Position numbers and translations under genes: made by a program. From Nocardia cyriacigeorgica NBRC 100375 (lineage in GTDB: Bacteria; Actinomycetota; Actinomycetes; Mycobacteriales; Mycobacteriaceae): 41,954 nt of DNA. Positions 33,773-41,162 of this stretch are shown here, one piece after another. The notes under the pieces are model-generated. The model saw nothing but the letters and a program-made list of their open reading frames with translations. It ran no database searches and was not told where the DNA came from. The stretch is taken from contig NZ_BAFY01000323.1 in NCBI RefSeq assembly GCF_000308555.1, positions 1 to 41,954 of the forward strand, in the 5' to 3' direction. Within the stretch, counting starts at the first letter, position 1. Every line of letters begins with the position of its first letter.

Positions 33773-35338
33773 GTGACCAGACCCGGAACGGACACGGTCG
33801 AGATCGCCCGCTGGACCAGGGCCCAGTGGTGGATGCTGACGGTGTCGTGCCTGGCGGTGGCGCTGGTCGTCGCGGCGATGGCGGCACTGTATTCGGCGTT
33901 GCCGCAGATCGCGGTCGCGACCGGGGCCACCCAAGCCCAGCTGACCTGGATCGTCGACGGCTACACCCTGGTGCTGGCCTGTCTGGTGCTGCCCGCCGGA
34001 GCCATCGGCGACCGCTACGGGCGCCGCGCGGTGCTGGTCGCGGGACTGGCGGTATTCGCAGCTGCCTCAGCGCTGCCGCTACTGCTGTCCGACCCGGCCT
34101 GGTTGATCGCGGCGCGCGCGCTGGCCGGGGCGGGCGCGGCGCTGGTGATGCCCTCGACACTGTCGATCCTGACCGCGAGCTTCCCTCCTGCTCATCGTGG
34201 CCGGGCGGTGGGAGTGTGGGCCGGGGTCGCCGGGTCCGGGGCAGTGCTGGGCATCCTCGGTGCCGGGCTCCTGCTCGAGCGGTGGTCGTGGCTATCGGTG
34301 TTCGTCGGGTTGACCGTGGCCGGGGCAGTGCTGGCGGGGTTGGCGTGCACCATCGCCGAGTCCCGCCAGCGCGAGCATCCGCCGGTGGACTGGGTGGGCG
34401 CGGGCGCGGTCGCGGTGGCGGTCGCGGCGATCGTGTTCGCCGCGGTCGAGGTCCCCGCGCGCGGCTGGGCCGACCCGCTCGTCGCCGCCACCGCCGGGAT
34501 CGGTGTGGCCGCGGCGGTGGCGTTCGTGGTCGTCGAGCTGCGCTCGGCGGCGCCGCTGCTGGATGTGCGGTTGTTCACCCGCCGGGGCTTCGGTGCCGGG
34601 TCGCTGTCGGTGACCATCCAGTTCCTGGTCACCTTCGGGGTGTTCCTGCTGCTGGTGCAGTACCTGCAGTTGATCTTCGGTTACGGGCCGCTGGCCTCGG
34701 CGCTGGCGCTGGCGCCGATGGTGGTGCCGCTGGTCGCGATCTCGGTGATCGCGCCGTGGCTGTCGAGCCTGGTCGGGTTGCGGGTGATGACTGTGGTCGG
34801 CCTGCTCACCATCGCCGCCGGGCTGGTCCTGGTGAGCAGGTTGACCCTGGCCGCGCACTACCTCGATCTGCTGTGGCCGCTGCTGATCATGAGCGCGGGC
34901 CTGGGATTGTGTACCGCCCCAGCGACCTACGCCATCGTCGCCGATACCCCCGAGGCCAAACACGGGGTCGCCGCCGCGGTCAACGACGCCGCCCGCGAGA
35001 TCGGCGCCGCGATCGGGATCGCCGTGGCCGGCAGCGTCCTGGCCGCCGGCTACACCCACCACATCTCGCCCGCGCTGTCCCGGCTGCCCGAGCCCGCCCG
35101 CGGCCCGGTCGCCGATTCCCTGGCCGCGGCTCTACAGGTCGCCGACCAGGCAGGACCGGTAGCCGCGCCGCTGGCCGAGTTCGCCAAGGCCGCGTTCGTG
35201 CACGGCAGCGGCCAGGCCGCACTCACCTTGGCCGCACTCACCACCGCCGGGGCGATCGTGCTGGCATTCCTCGCCCCGGGCCCCACCACCCGCCGATTCC
35301 GAACACCACGCCCGCACCCGTCCACCCCATCCCCCTGA
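33773..35338 (+). CDS. DHA2-type MFS exporter
   Basis: A 521-residue, 14-segment MFS exporter, close paralogue of the one at 20501. It shares LVVAAMAALYSALP, TWIVDGYTLVLACLVLPAGA, GDRYGRRAVL, the central 'SVTIQFLVTFGVFLLLVQYLQ' helix and 'MSAGLGLCTAPATYAIVADTP'. The GTG at 33773 is chosen because GGGAGG sits five bases upstream. Third codon positions are almost all G or C, unlike the 20501 copy, so the two have lived in different composition backgrounds. With the divergent TetR it forms an inducible efflux unit. The UspA-like gene follows 29 bp later and may be co-transcribed. Confidence 0.92.
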   Translation: MTRPGTDTVEIARWTRAQWWMLTVSCLAVALVVAAMAALYSALPQIAVATGATQAQLTWIVDGYTLVLACLVLPAGAIGDRYGRRAVLVAGLAVFAAASALPLLLSDPAWLIAARALAGAGAALVMPSTLSILTASFPPAHRGRAVGVWAGVAGSGAVLGILGAGLLLERWSWLSVFVGLTVAGAVLAGLACTIAESRQREHPPVDWVGAGAVAVAVAAIVFAAVEVPARGWADPLVAATAGIGVAAAVAFVVVELRSAAPLLDVRLFTRRGFGAGSLSVTIQFLVTFGVFLLLVQYLQLIFGYGPLASALALAPMVVPLVAISVIAPWLSSLVGLRVMTVVGLLTIAAGLVLVSRLTLAAHYLDLLWPLLIMSAGLGLCTAPATYAIVADTPEAKHGVAAAVNDAAREIGAAIGIAVAGSVLAAGYTHHISPALSRLPEPARGPVADSLAAALQVADQAGPVAAPLAEFAKAAFVHGSGQAALTLAALTTAGAIVLAFLAPGPTTRRFRTPRPHPSTPSP

Positions 35339-35367
35339 GATACCCCTTCTCGTGAAAGACGCCCGTC

Positions 35368-35817
35368 ATGACGGCCTATCGCACGATCATCGTCGACACC
35401 GACGGATCCGAGTCCTCCTACCATGTGGTCGACCACGCCGCCGAACTCGCCCACGCCACCCACGCCCGGCTCCTGATCATCTGCGCCCGCCACGACATCG
35501 ACGAACGTGATCTCGGGGCCGACCTCGACCGGCTCGGACCCGACGCCTACCAGCTACGCGGCACCACTCCCACCGACGCCATCCTGCGGACCGCCCACCA
35601 GCACGCGATCAGCCACGGCGCCACCAACATCGAAACTCACATCCTGGACCAACCCACCCCACACGCGCTGCTGCACCTGGCCGCCGCCACCGGCGCCGAC
35701 CTCATCGTCACCGCCGACCCCCACCGGCCACCGCTGCTGGCAAGGCTGCTGACCACCCCACCGATCGAGCTCGCCCGCAAAGCCCACTGCGACATCCTCT
35801 TCACCACCACCCCGTAG
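35368..35817 (+). CDS. UspA-like protein with degenerate nucleotide loop
   Basis: A 149-residue single-domain universal stress protein: an N-terminal YRTIIVDTDGSESSYHVVDH strand-loop-helix with the Asp-Gly-Ser start of the UspA fold, a central 'DAILRTAHQHAISHGATNIE' and a terminal 'ELARKAHCDILFTTTP'. ATP-binding Usp proteins have G-x2-G-x9-G(S/T) before the last helix; here the segment reads TADPHRPPLLARLLTTPPIE, without those glycines. It may therefore not bind ATP. It sits between the exporter and the second thioesterase on the same strand. Confidence 0.8.
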   Translation: MTAYRTIIVDTDGSESSYHVVDHAAELAHATHARLLIICARHDIDERDLGADLDRLGPDAYQLRGTTPTDAILRTAHQHAISHGATNIETHILDQPTPHALLHLAAATGADLIVTADPHRPPLLARLLTTPPIELARKAHCDILFTTTP

Positions 35818-35841
35818 ACACACACCCCGCAGAAGGTGCCC

Positions 35842-36384
35842 ATGGCCGAGGACACACCCAGCACCGGCACACACGAGCCCGGATCCGAAACCTTCGGGAG
35901 CGAGAACTGGATCCCTGCCTTTCCAGTGGTCGCACCCGACTCCGCCGACCTCCCGCCCCACCACGACCACTGCCTCGGCTGCGGACCGGCCAACCCACAC
36001 GGCCACCACCTGCGCCCCCGCCGCGACGCACACGGTGTCCACGCCCACCACCGCTTCGACGCCCGCCACGTCGGCGCCCCCGCGATCGCCCACGGCGGCG
36101 CGGTCGCCACCGTCCTCGACGACCTGTTCGGATTCCTGCTCTACAGCGTGGGAGAACTCGCCGTCACCCGCCACCTCGCTATCGACTACCTCGCCCCCGT
36201 CCTGCTCGACACCCCCTACACCCTGCGCGCCCACATCCACGCCCGCGACGGCCGCAAACTCCACCTCCAAGCCACCATCGAAAACGACCACGCCCACGTG
36301 GTCACCACCGCCACCGCCCTGTTCCTCATCGTCGACATCGACCACTTCCTGAACCCACAACACACCACCCCCGCACACCGATAA
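35842..36384 (+). CDS. PaaI-type hotdog thioesterase, second copy
   Basis: A 180-residue hotdog protein with CLGCGPANPHGHHLRPRRD, AIAHGGAVATVLDDLFGFLL and 'LAIDYLAPVLLDTPYTLRAHI'. It is a clear paralogue of the copy at 29697; both keep the CxxCG motif and differ mainly in their N-terminal ~35 residues. The ATG at 35842 has AGAAGG upstream; the GTG at 35836 is an alternative. It follows the UspA-like gene by 24 bp. No P450 or acyltransferase accompanies this copy, so its job may be general thioester turnover. Confidence 0.85.
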   Translation: MAEDTPSTGTHEPGSETFGSENWIPAFPVVAPDSADLPPHHDHCLGCGPANPHGHHLRPRRDAHGVHAHHRFDARHVGAPAIAHGGAVATVLDDLFGFLLYSVGELAVTRHLAIDYLAPVLLDTPYTLRAHIHARDGRKLHLQATIENDHAHVVTTATALFLIVDIDHFLNPQHTTPAHR

Positions 36385-36621
36385 CGCCCAGCTCTGTTCG
36401 GGAAGCAGTTCGGCCAGCAGAACATCGAGATCGACCGGTTCGTCGCGCAAAACATGCGAAAGCGAGACCCTCACCGACCCTGCCCGTGCGTGACGCGTTG
36501 CGCGGTCCAGGCAGCCGACGGCTTGGATGACCCCGTTCGGCAAGCTGCTCCTGCAGAACCTGGCGATAGTCGCCGCGTTCGGGCAATGCCCATTACGGCT
36601 GGCCGCTGCGCTGGCGCGGGG
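36385..36621. other. Short gap, no supported gene
   Basis: This 237-bp gap lies between convergent genes. A leftward frame shows a coherent stretch, VRVSLSHVLRDEPVDLDVLL followed by AELLPEQSW, that looks like a protein tail but belongs to no gene I can recognise. Confidence 0.4.
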
Positions 36622-37041
36622 TCAGGGCCTATGGTGCAGGGAGTCGATGGCTGCCTGCAACCTGGCCGCGGCGTCGGCGGCGATCGGTGCCAGCGCGGGT
36701 TGGCCGGTGAGCTGCACCATCAGTTGGGGGTTCATCGCCTCGATGATGATGTCGGTGTCGTTGTCGAGTGAGCGGCGCACGACGACGTTGCAGGGCAGCA
36801 GCAGTCCGATCTGGCGGTCGATCTCGACCGCGCGGTGGGCCAGGGGCGGGTTGCAGGCGCCCAGGATGCGGTAGTCCTCCATGTCGTGGCCGAGTTTGGC
36901 TTTCAGGGTGGCCTGCATGTCGATCTCGGTGAGCACGCCGAAGCCCTGTTCGGCCAGCGCGCGCTTGGCGGCGTCGACGGCATCGGCGAAGCTGGCGGTC
37001 ACGGTGGTGGACAGTCCCAGGTCGGTACCGGTGTCGGTCAT
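36622..37041 (-). CDS. DUF302 protein
   Basis: A 139-residue protein of the DUF302 family: 'TTVTASFADAVDAAKRALAEQGFGVLTEIDM' as the first half-unit, 'LGACNPPLAHRAVEIDRQIGL' with a Cys, then LLPCNVVVRRSLDNDTDI with a second Cys and IIEAMNPQLM. The two cysteines lie in the loops expected to face each other in the fold. DUF302 proteins bind small heme/metal-like or sulfur ligands in proposals, but no activity is established. It is the last gene of a leftward unit with DUF2892 and the CsoR-type sensor, a company often seen in sulfide and persulfide responses. Confidence 0.85.
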   Translation of the reverse strand: MTDTGTDLGLSTTVTASFADAVDAAKRALAEQGFGVLTEIDMQATLKAKLGHDMEDYRILGACNPPLAHRAVEIDRQIGLLLPCNVVVRRSLDNDTDIIIEAMNPQLMVQLTGQPALAPIAADAAARLQAAIDSLHHRP

Positions 37042-37089
37042 GTGCGGACTCGCTTTCTCGGTTCGGTGACGCGTGGGGTGTGGCGGTGG

Positions 37090-37341
37090 TCAGTTGTGCG
37101 GGAGCGGGGCCGTGCAGGTCGCGGTGCCGGCGGGCAGGCCGAGGCGGGCCATGAGCAGGCTGGCCGGGCACCAGCCGAGCGCGCTGTAGAGCAGCAGGTT
37201 GGCCCCGACCAGGGCGGTCAGTACCAGCCACCACGGTGAGAGTGTCGCGGCCAGGGCGGCGCTGAGCAGGATCAGCGTTCCCGCCAGCAGCGGCACCACT
37301 CGGTCGATGGTCCAGGTGCGCGGTCGCGTGGGCAGCGTCAT
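37090..37341 (-). CDS. DUF2892 small membrane protein
   Basis: An 83-residue membrane protein of the DUF2892 type, which forms the C-terminal membrane part of rhodanese YgaP. Two hydrophobic helices are visible (VVPLLAGTLILLSAALAATL and WWLVLTALVGANLLLYSAL), followed by the family mark GWCPASLLMARLGL with a conserved Cys. It is likely a homodimeric two-helix channel or anchor. It lies between the DUF302 and sensor genes, all leftward. A second DUF2892 protein lies at 40003 under the same type of operator. Confidence 0.8.
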   Translation of the reverse strand: MTLPTRPRTWTIDRVVPLLAGTLILLSAALAATLSPWWLVLTALVGANLLLYSALGWCPASLLMARLGLPAGTATCTAPLPHN

Positions 37342-37392
37342 GTGTGCTTCCTCCTTGCCCGGGTCCGTGTCCAGGACCGGGGCGGGTGGGGG

Positions 37393-37662
37393 TCAGGCCA
37401 GGGCGAGGAACAGTTTTTCCAGTTCCTCGACGGTCATCGGGTCGGCGCCTTCGCCGGGTTGTCCGGCCAGGCATTCGCGTAGTCCGGTGGCGACGATCTT
37501 GAATCCGGCCCGGTCCAGGGCACGTGAGACCGCCGCGAGCTGGGTGACGACGTCTTTGCAGTCGCGTCCCTGCTCGATCATCGCGATCACGCCCGCGAGC
37601 TGTCCGTGTGCGCGACGCAGCCGGTTCAGTACCGGTGCGATGCTGTTCTCGTCGCCGACCAT
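37393..37662 (-). CDS. CsoR/RcnR-family repressor, CstR-like
   Basis: An 89-residue all-helical repressor of the CsoR/RcnR/CstR family: 'NRLRRAHGQLAGVIAMIEQGRDCKDVV' then ALDRAGFKIVATGLREC. The copper sensor CsoR uses Cys-His-Cys (36, 61, 65 in M. tuberculosis). Here Cys35 and Cys64 are present but the His position is Gly60. Two Cys 29 apart without His is the pattern of CstR, which senses persulfides by forming di- to tetrasulfide links. It probably represses its own operon through the palindrome at 37696 and the RND transporter through the pair at 39908 and 39940. Confidence 0.85.
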   Translation of the reverse strand: MVGDENSIAPVLNRLRRAHGQLAGVIAMIEQGRDCKDVVTQLAAVSRALDRAGFKIVATGLRECLAGQPGEGADPMTVEELEKLFLALA

Positions 37663-37695
37663 GGTGGTGTCTCCGTTCTCGTGCCGTACCCCCAG

Positions 37696-37713
37696 AATAC
37701 CCTACGGGGTATT
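37696..37713. promoter_or_regulatory. CsoR/CstR-type operator at the sensor gene
   Basis: AATACCC-TACG-GGGTATT is a perfect 7-bp inverted repeat 34 bp before the sensor start. It overlaps a leftward TATTCT -10-like hexamer (complement of 37694-37699), so binding would block transcription. The ATACCC/GGGTAT arms match the two sites at 39908 and 39940. Confidence 0.7.
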
Positions 37714-37733
37714 TCGGGCCGGGTTTGCGCACG

Positions 37734-39893
37734 TCAGTGGTGAGCGAAGCTGATCGTGGGCAGCACCCGGGTCAGCCACGCCGGGCTCCACCAGGCGGCG
37801 TGCCCGGTCAGGCGCAGCATGACCGGCAACAGCACCAGCCGCACCAGGATCGCGTCGAGCAGGACCGCGACTCCGAGGATGATGCCCATCTCTTTGGGTG
37901 GGAGCGGGTCGGCCAGGGCGAAGGTGAAGAACACCGCCACCATGACCGCCGCGGCGGCGAAGATGACCCGCCCCGAGTGTGCGAGCCCGTCGACGTGCGC
38001 GGCGTGGGGGTCGCCGGTGCGTTCGTAGTGTTCTTTGGCGGTGGCCAGCAGGAACACTGTGTAGTCCATGGCGATGGCGAAGATCATCGCGAAGAAGAAC
38101 ACCGGCCCCCACCCGTCGAGGAACCCCTGTGGGGTGAAGCCGAGCAGTTCGGCGCCGTGCCCGTCCTGGAAGATCAGTTTGGCCACGCCGAACGCGGCCG
38201 CGGTCGAGAGCAGGCTGACCAGGGTGCCCAGAGCCGCGATGAGCGGGGCCTGCAACGCGATCAGCAACAACACGAATCCGAGCACCAAGATGATGCCCAC
38301 CACGATCGGCAGATAGTCGTCGAGGGTTTGTTGCAGGTCGAGGTTTTCTGCCGCCGCGCCACCGACCACCGCGTCGGCGGGCAGGTCGGCGCGCAGCTGG
38401 TCGAGGATTCCCGCCATCTGCGGTGCGGAGGGATCGACCGCGGGCATGGCCTGCATCATCACCAGATCAGCGCCGTCGGCGGCGGACTGGGGCGGGGTGA
38501 GCATGACGATGCCGTCGCTGGCGCGCGCGATGGCTGCGGTGGCCTGCGCGTCGGCGGCGGGGGTGATGATCGAGAGCATGCCCGGGGCGCCGGGACCCAT
38601 CTGGCCGGCGATCAGTTCATAGCCTTGGCGCACCGGCGCGTCGGCGGGCACGACCGCGATCGAGGGCATCGCGGTCTTGAGCCCGAACACCGGTGCGGCC
38701 AGCCCGATCAGGATGGCCAGCGCCGCCGCGGCCAAGGGCCACGGATGCTTGTGCAGGATCTGGCCCCAACGCGCGAACACCGGCGAGCGATGCTGCTGGC
38801 GACGCGCATACGGCAGCGCGGCGGCGTTGACCTTGGCGCCGAGCGCGCCGAGGACGGCGGGCAACAGGGTCAGGGTCGCGGCCAGCACGAACACCACCGC
38901 CAGCATGATCCCGACCGCCATGGTCCGCACGGCGGGAGCGGGCACGATCAGCACCGCCGACAAGCTCACCAGCACCGTCAGCCCTGAAAGCAGGACGGCT
39001 TTGCCGGCGGTGTCCATGGTTTCGGCGACCGCAGCGCGGGCATCGCCGCTGCGGGCCAGCGCATCGCGGAAGCGCGCGACCAGGAACAGCGCGTAGTCGA
39101 TGCCCAGGGCCAGGGCGAACATCATGGCGAAGTTCATCGCCCACACCGAAATCGGGGTGATCTGGTTCAGCAGCACCAGCCCCCCCGCGGAGGCGACCAG
39201 CCCGGCCAGGGTCAGCAGCAGTGGCAGCCCGGCCGCGACCAGCGACCCGAACGCCAGCACCATGATCGCCAGGGTGACCGGCCACGACAGCATCTCGGCC
39301 TGGATCATCGCGTCGTGGTTGGCGGCGTTGAAATCGCTCCACAACGCCGACGCCCCGGTCGGATACACCTCGATCCCGTCTTCGGACAGCGCGGTCAACG
39401 CGGCTTTGTGCTCGTCGACGGCTTTGACCATGTCATCGGTGGAGGCATTGGCGCCCGCGATCACGATGCCGGTGTGTCCGTCAGGGCTGATCGTGAACCC
39501 CGGTTGCGGGGCGATCACCTGCCCGATCCGCTCGTCCCCGGCGAAGACCGCCGTGGCCTGCTCAACCACCCGTGCCATCGCCGGGTCACCGATCGTGGCG
39601 GTGTCGGAATGGATCACCACCTGCACCGCGGCCGAGGAGTTACCACCGAAGTGCTGCTGAGCCAGTTCACGGGCACGGACCGATTCCGAGCCGTTGGCTT
39701 GCCACCCGGCCCCGGCCAGGGAGGTGAACACACTCGGCGCGGCGGCGCCCAGTGCGATCAGCACCAGCAGCCATATCCCGATCACTGCCCGGGTGCGCCC
39801 GGCCATGAACGCGCCCCACCGGCCCAGCAGTCCTGGCCCGGAGGTCGTGCCGGGTGGTTTCGCCGAGGCGGTATCGAGCTTCGTTTCGGTCAT
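37734..39893 (-). CDS. MmpL-family RND transporter
   Basis: A 719-residue MMPL/RND protein: first membrane helix at ~34-54 (AVIGIWLLVLIALGAAAPSV), a ~140-residue periplasmic domain, then helices 2-6. The proton-relay-like stretch in 'FALALGIDYALFLVARFRD' follows, then the second half with 'FFFAMIFAIAMDYTVFLLAT' and a short C-terminus. The ATG at 39893 has AAAGGAGGG upstream; the open frame runs much further but is not protein-like there. MmpL proteins export lipids, siderophores or toxic compounds, driven by protons. It is divergent from the small DUF2892 gene, and its promoter overlaps two CsoR/CstR-type palindromes, an unusual control for this class. Confidence 0.9.
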   Translation of the reverse strand: MTETKLDTASAKPPGTTSGPGLLGRWGAFMAGRTRAVIGIWLLVLIALGAAAPSVFTSLAGAGWQANGSESVRARELAQQHFGGNSSAAVQVVIHSDTATIGDPAMARVVEQATAVFAGDERIGQVIAPQPGFTISPDGHTGIVIAGANASTDDMVKAVDEHKAALTALSEDGIEVYPTGASALWSDFNAANHDAMIQAEMLSWPVTLAIMVLAFGSLVAAGLPLLLTLAGLVASAGGLVLLNQITPISVWAMNFAMMFALALGIDYALFLVARFRDALARSGDARAAVAETMDTAGKAVLLSGLTVLVSLSAVLIVPAPAVRTMAVGIMLAVVFVLAATLTLLPAVLGALGAKVNAAALPYARRQQHRSPVFARWGQILHKHPWPLAAAALAILIGLAAPVFGLKTAMPSIAVVPADAPVRQGYELIAGQMGPGAPGMLSIITPAADAQATAAIARASDGIVMLTPPQSAADGADLVMMQAMPAVDPSAPQMAGILDQLRADLPADAVVGGAAAENLDLQQTLDDYLPIVVGIILVLGFVLLLIALQAPLIAALGTLVSLLSTAAAFGVAKLIFQDGHGAELLGFTPQGFLDGWGPVFFFAMIFAIAMDYTVFLLATAKEHYERTGDPHAAHVDGLAHSGRVIFAAAAVMVAVFFTFALADPLPPKEMGIILGVAVLLDAILVRLVLLPVMLRLTGHAAWWSPAWLTRVLPTISFAHH

Positions 39894-39907
39894 CCGACCC
39901 TCCTTTG

Positions 39908-39923
39908 ATACCCCCTGGGGTAT
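39908..39923. promoter_or_regulatory. CsoR/CstR-type operator, RND side
   Basis: ATACCCC-CT-GGGGTAT is a perfect 7-bp inverted repeat lying 15 bp before the MmpL start, in its untranslated leader. Confidence 0.65.
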
Positions 39924-39939
39924 GTTGATGTCGAGTCCG

Positions 39940-39961
39940 ACTATACCCCAGGGGGTATAGT
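39940..39961. promoter_or_regulatory. CsoR/CstR-type operator over divergent -10 boxes
   Basis: A perfect 10-bp inverted repeat (ACTATACCCC, AG spacer, GGGGTATAGT). Each arm contains TATAGT reading outward, a good -10 box for the MmpL gene to the left and the DUF2892 gene to the right. A repressor bound here would shut both promoters at once. Confidence 0.7.
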
Positions 39962-40002
39962 CGAGCGCAACCCCTGTCCCTGTGTCGAAGGAGTGCAGCG
40001 TT

Positions 40003-40224
40003 ATGGGCATCGTCGAATTCATGCGAAGTACCGCCGGGCGCCTGGCCCGTATCGCCGCCGGAATCGTGGTAATCGCGGCGGGTTTGCTCCTCGTGGGCGG
40101 GACCGCCGGGATCGTGGTGGCGATCATCGGGCTGGTCCCGATCGCGGCGGGAGTGTTCAACTTCTGCTTGCTCGGTCCGGTGTTCGGAGTCGACCTGCAG
40201 GGCCGACCCCGCAGCAGCCACTGA
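40003..40224 (+). CDS. DUF2892 small membrane protein, second copy
   Basis: A 73-residue DUF2892/YgaP-like membrane protein: an amphipathic N-terminus, helices LARIAAGIVVIAAGLLLVGG and TAGIVVAIIGLVPIAAGV, then FNFCLLGPVFGVDLQG with the conserved Cys. The ATG at 40003 has GAAGGAG upstream. It is divergent from the RND transporter and shares its operators. It differs clearly from the copy at 37090, so it is not a recent duplicate. Confidence 0.78.
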   Translation: MGIVEFMRSTAGRLARIAAGIVVIAAGLLLVGGTAGIVVAIIGLVPIAAGVFNFCLLGPVFGVDLQGRPRSSH

Positions 40225-40326
40225 TCGGCCCAACTTTCGCACCGCATCAAAACCCTGCGCGGCGGCCCACGGCTCGCGCCAAAGACACCAGCCGCCGTTC
40301 CTACCATGTCCCTCAGGAGGCCGTCG

Positions 40327-40947
40327 ATGGCCGAAATCGACCTCTATCTCGATCCCGTCTGCCCGTTCGCATGGGTGACCTCGCGGTGGCTGCTCGCCGC
40401 CGCCGAATCCGGTCCGCACACTGTGCGGCTACAACAGATGAGCTTGGCGGTGCTCAATGAAGGCAGCGACGTCGACGCCGATCACAAGCCGATGATCCAG
40501 CGATCACGTCGGCTGGGCCGGGTCTTCGCCGCGGCGACCGACACCGCCGGAAGCGAGGCCTTCGCGCGACTGTATGAGACCCTGGGGACACGACTGCACG
40601 TTCGCGGCGACGAGATCGATCATGACGCGCTCACCGACGCACTCACCGAGGCCGGCCTGGATCCGGCATTGGCCCAACGTACCGACGACACCGCCCTCGA
40701 CGCCGAACTCGCGAACACCCACCGAGCCAGTCAGGACGCGCTCGGCAGCGCCGGTGGCAGTCCAATCATCGTCATCGACGGACACGGCTTCCACGGCCCC
40801 GTCCTGACCGAATCCCCGACCGCGCAGCGCGGCCCGGACCTGCTCGCCGCCTTGGTCACCGCCGCGACCACCCCGGGATTCGCTGCCCTGCATCGCCCCT
40901 ATCAAGGCCCGCCCACAATTGATGCCACCACCGAGGAGGCCCGCTGA
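40327..40947 (+). CDS. DsbA-fold oxidoreductase, Rv2466c-like, monothiol
   Basis: A 206-residue thioredoxin-fold protein of the DsbA/HCCA-isomerase group, similar in layout to the mycobacterial mycothiol-dependent reductase Rv2466c: LYLDPVCPFAWVTSRWLL, 'LQQMSLAVLNEGSD' and a cis-Pro segment GGSPIIVIDGHGFHGPVL. The active site is CPFA, whereas Rv2466c has CPWC, so only one Cys is left. A monothiol enzyme would act through a mixed disulfide with mycothiol, as many relatives do. The ATG at 40327 has CAGGAGG upstream and gives the usual length; the ATG at 40306 is less likely. It is followed by the small Cys-rich protein with overlapping TGATG. Confidence 0.82.
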   Translation: MAEIDLYLDPVCPFAWVTSRWLLAAAESGPHTVRLQQMSLAVLNEGSDVDADHKPMIQRSRRLGRVFAAATDTAGSEAFARLYETLGTRLHVRGDEIDHDALTDALTEAGLDPALAQRTDDTALDAELANTHRASQDALGSAGGSPIIVIDGHGFHGPVLTESPTAQRGPDLLAALVTAATTPGFAALHRPYQGPPTIDATTEEAR

Positions 40948-41162
40948 TGTGCTCACCGGTGCGATGCCGCACCTGCGGTAAAACCACCTGGTCGGGCTGC
41001 GGCGCCCACATCGAGGCTGTCCGCGCCCGGGTCGGCCCCGATAACTGGTGTCCTGGACACCGGATGCCCGAAGCGAGTGTGCCTGGCAAAGTCATCGCGT
41101 CAGACGAGGATCGCCGCCCACGGCGCCCGGGTTGGTTTCGCATACCGCGATCAACGCGATGA
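40947..41162 (+). CDS. Small Cys-rich, probably zinc-binding protein
   Basis: A 71-residue protein whose first ~40 residues carry CRTCGKTTWSGCGAHIEAVR followed by DNWCPGH. That gives four or five Cys and two His arranged like a compact zinc ribbon. Small proteins with this 'CxxCGKTTWxGCGxH...CPGH' pattern are widespread in actinobacteria, with no known function. Its start overlaps the stop of the oxidoreductase gene. The tail beyond residue 42 is basic and runs 12 bp into the convergent cydB gene. Confidence 0.65.
   Translation: MCSPVRCRTCGKTTWSGCGAHIEAVRARVGPDNWCPGHRMPEASVPGKVIASDEDRRPRRPGWFRIPRSTR

Noticed and set aside
33645..34160. Long N-terminal extension of the TetR frame at 32964
   Set aside because: It is Arg/Pro/Ser-rich antisense of the exporter gene; the TetR fold begins shortly after the ATG at 33644, which has GGAGGAG upstream.
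33760..35355. 531-codon second rightward frame across the exporter
   Set aside because: It is a Gly/Arg-rich shadow in another frame of the same gene; only the 33773 frame gives membrane helices and MFS motifs.
39894..40307. N-terminal extension of the MmpL frame to 40307
   Set aside because: It would run through two operator palindromes and across the divergent DUF2892 gene. The ATG at 39893 has a strong ribosome binding site and starts the normal N-terminus.
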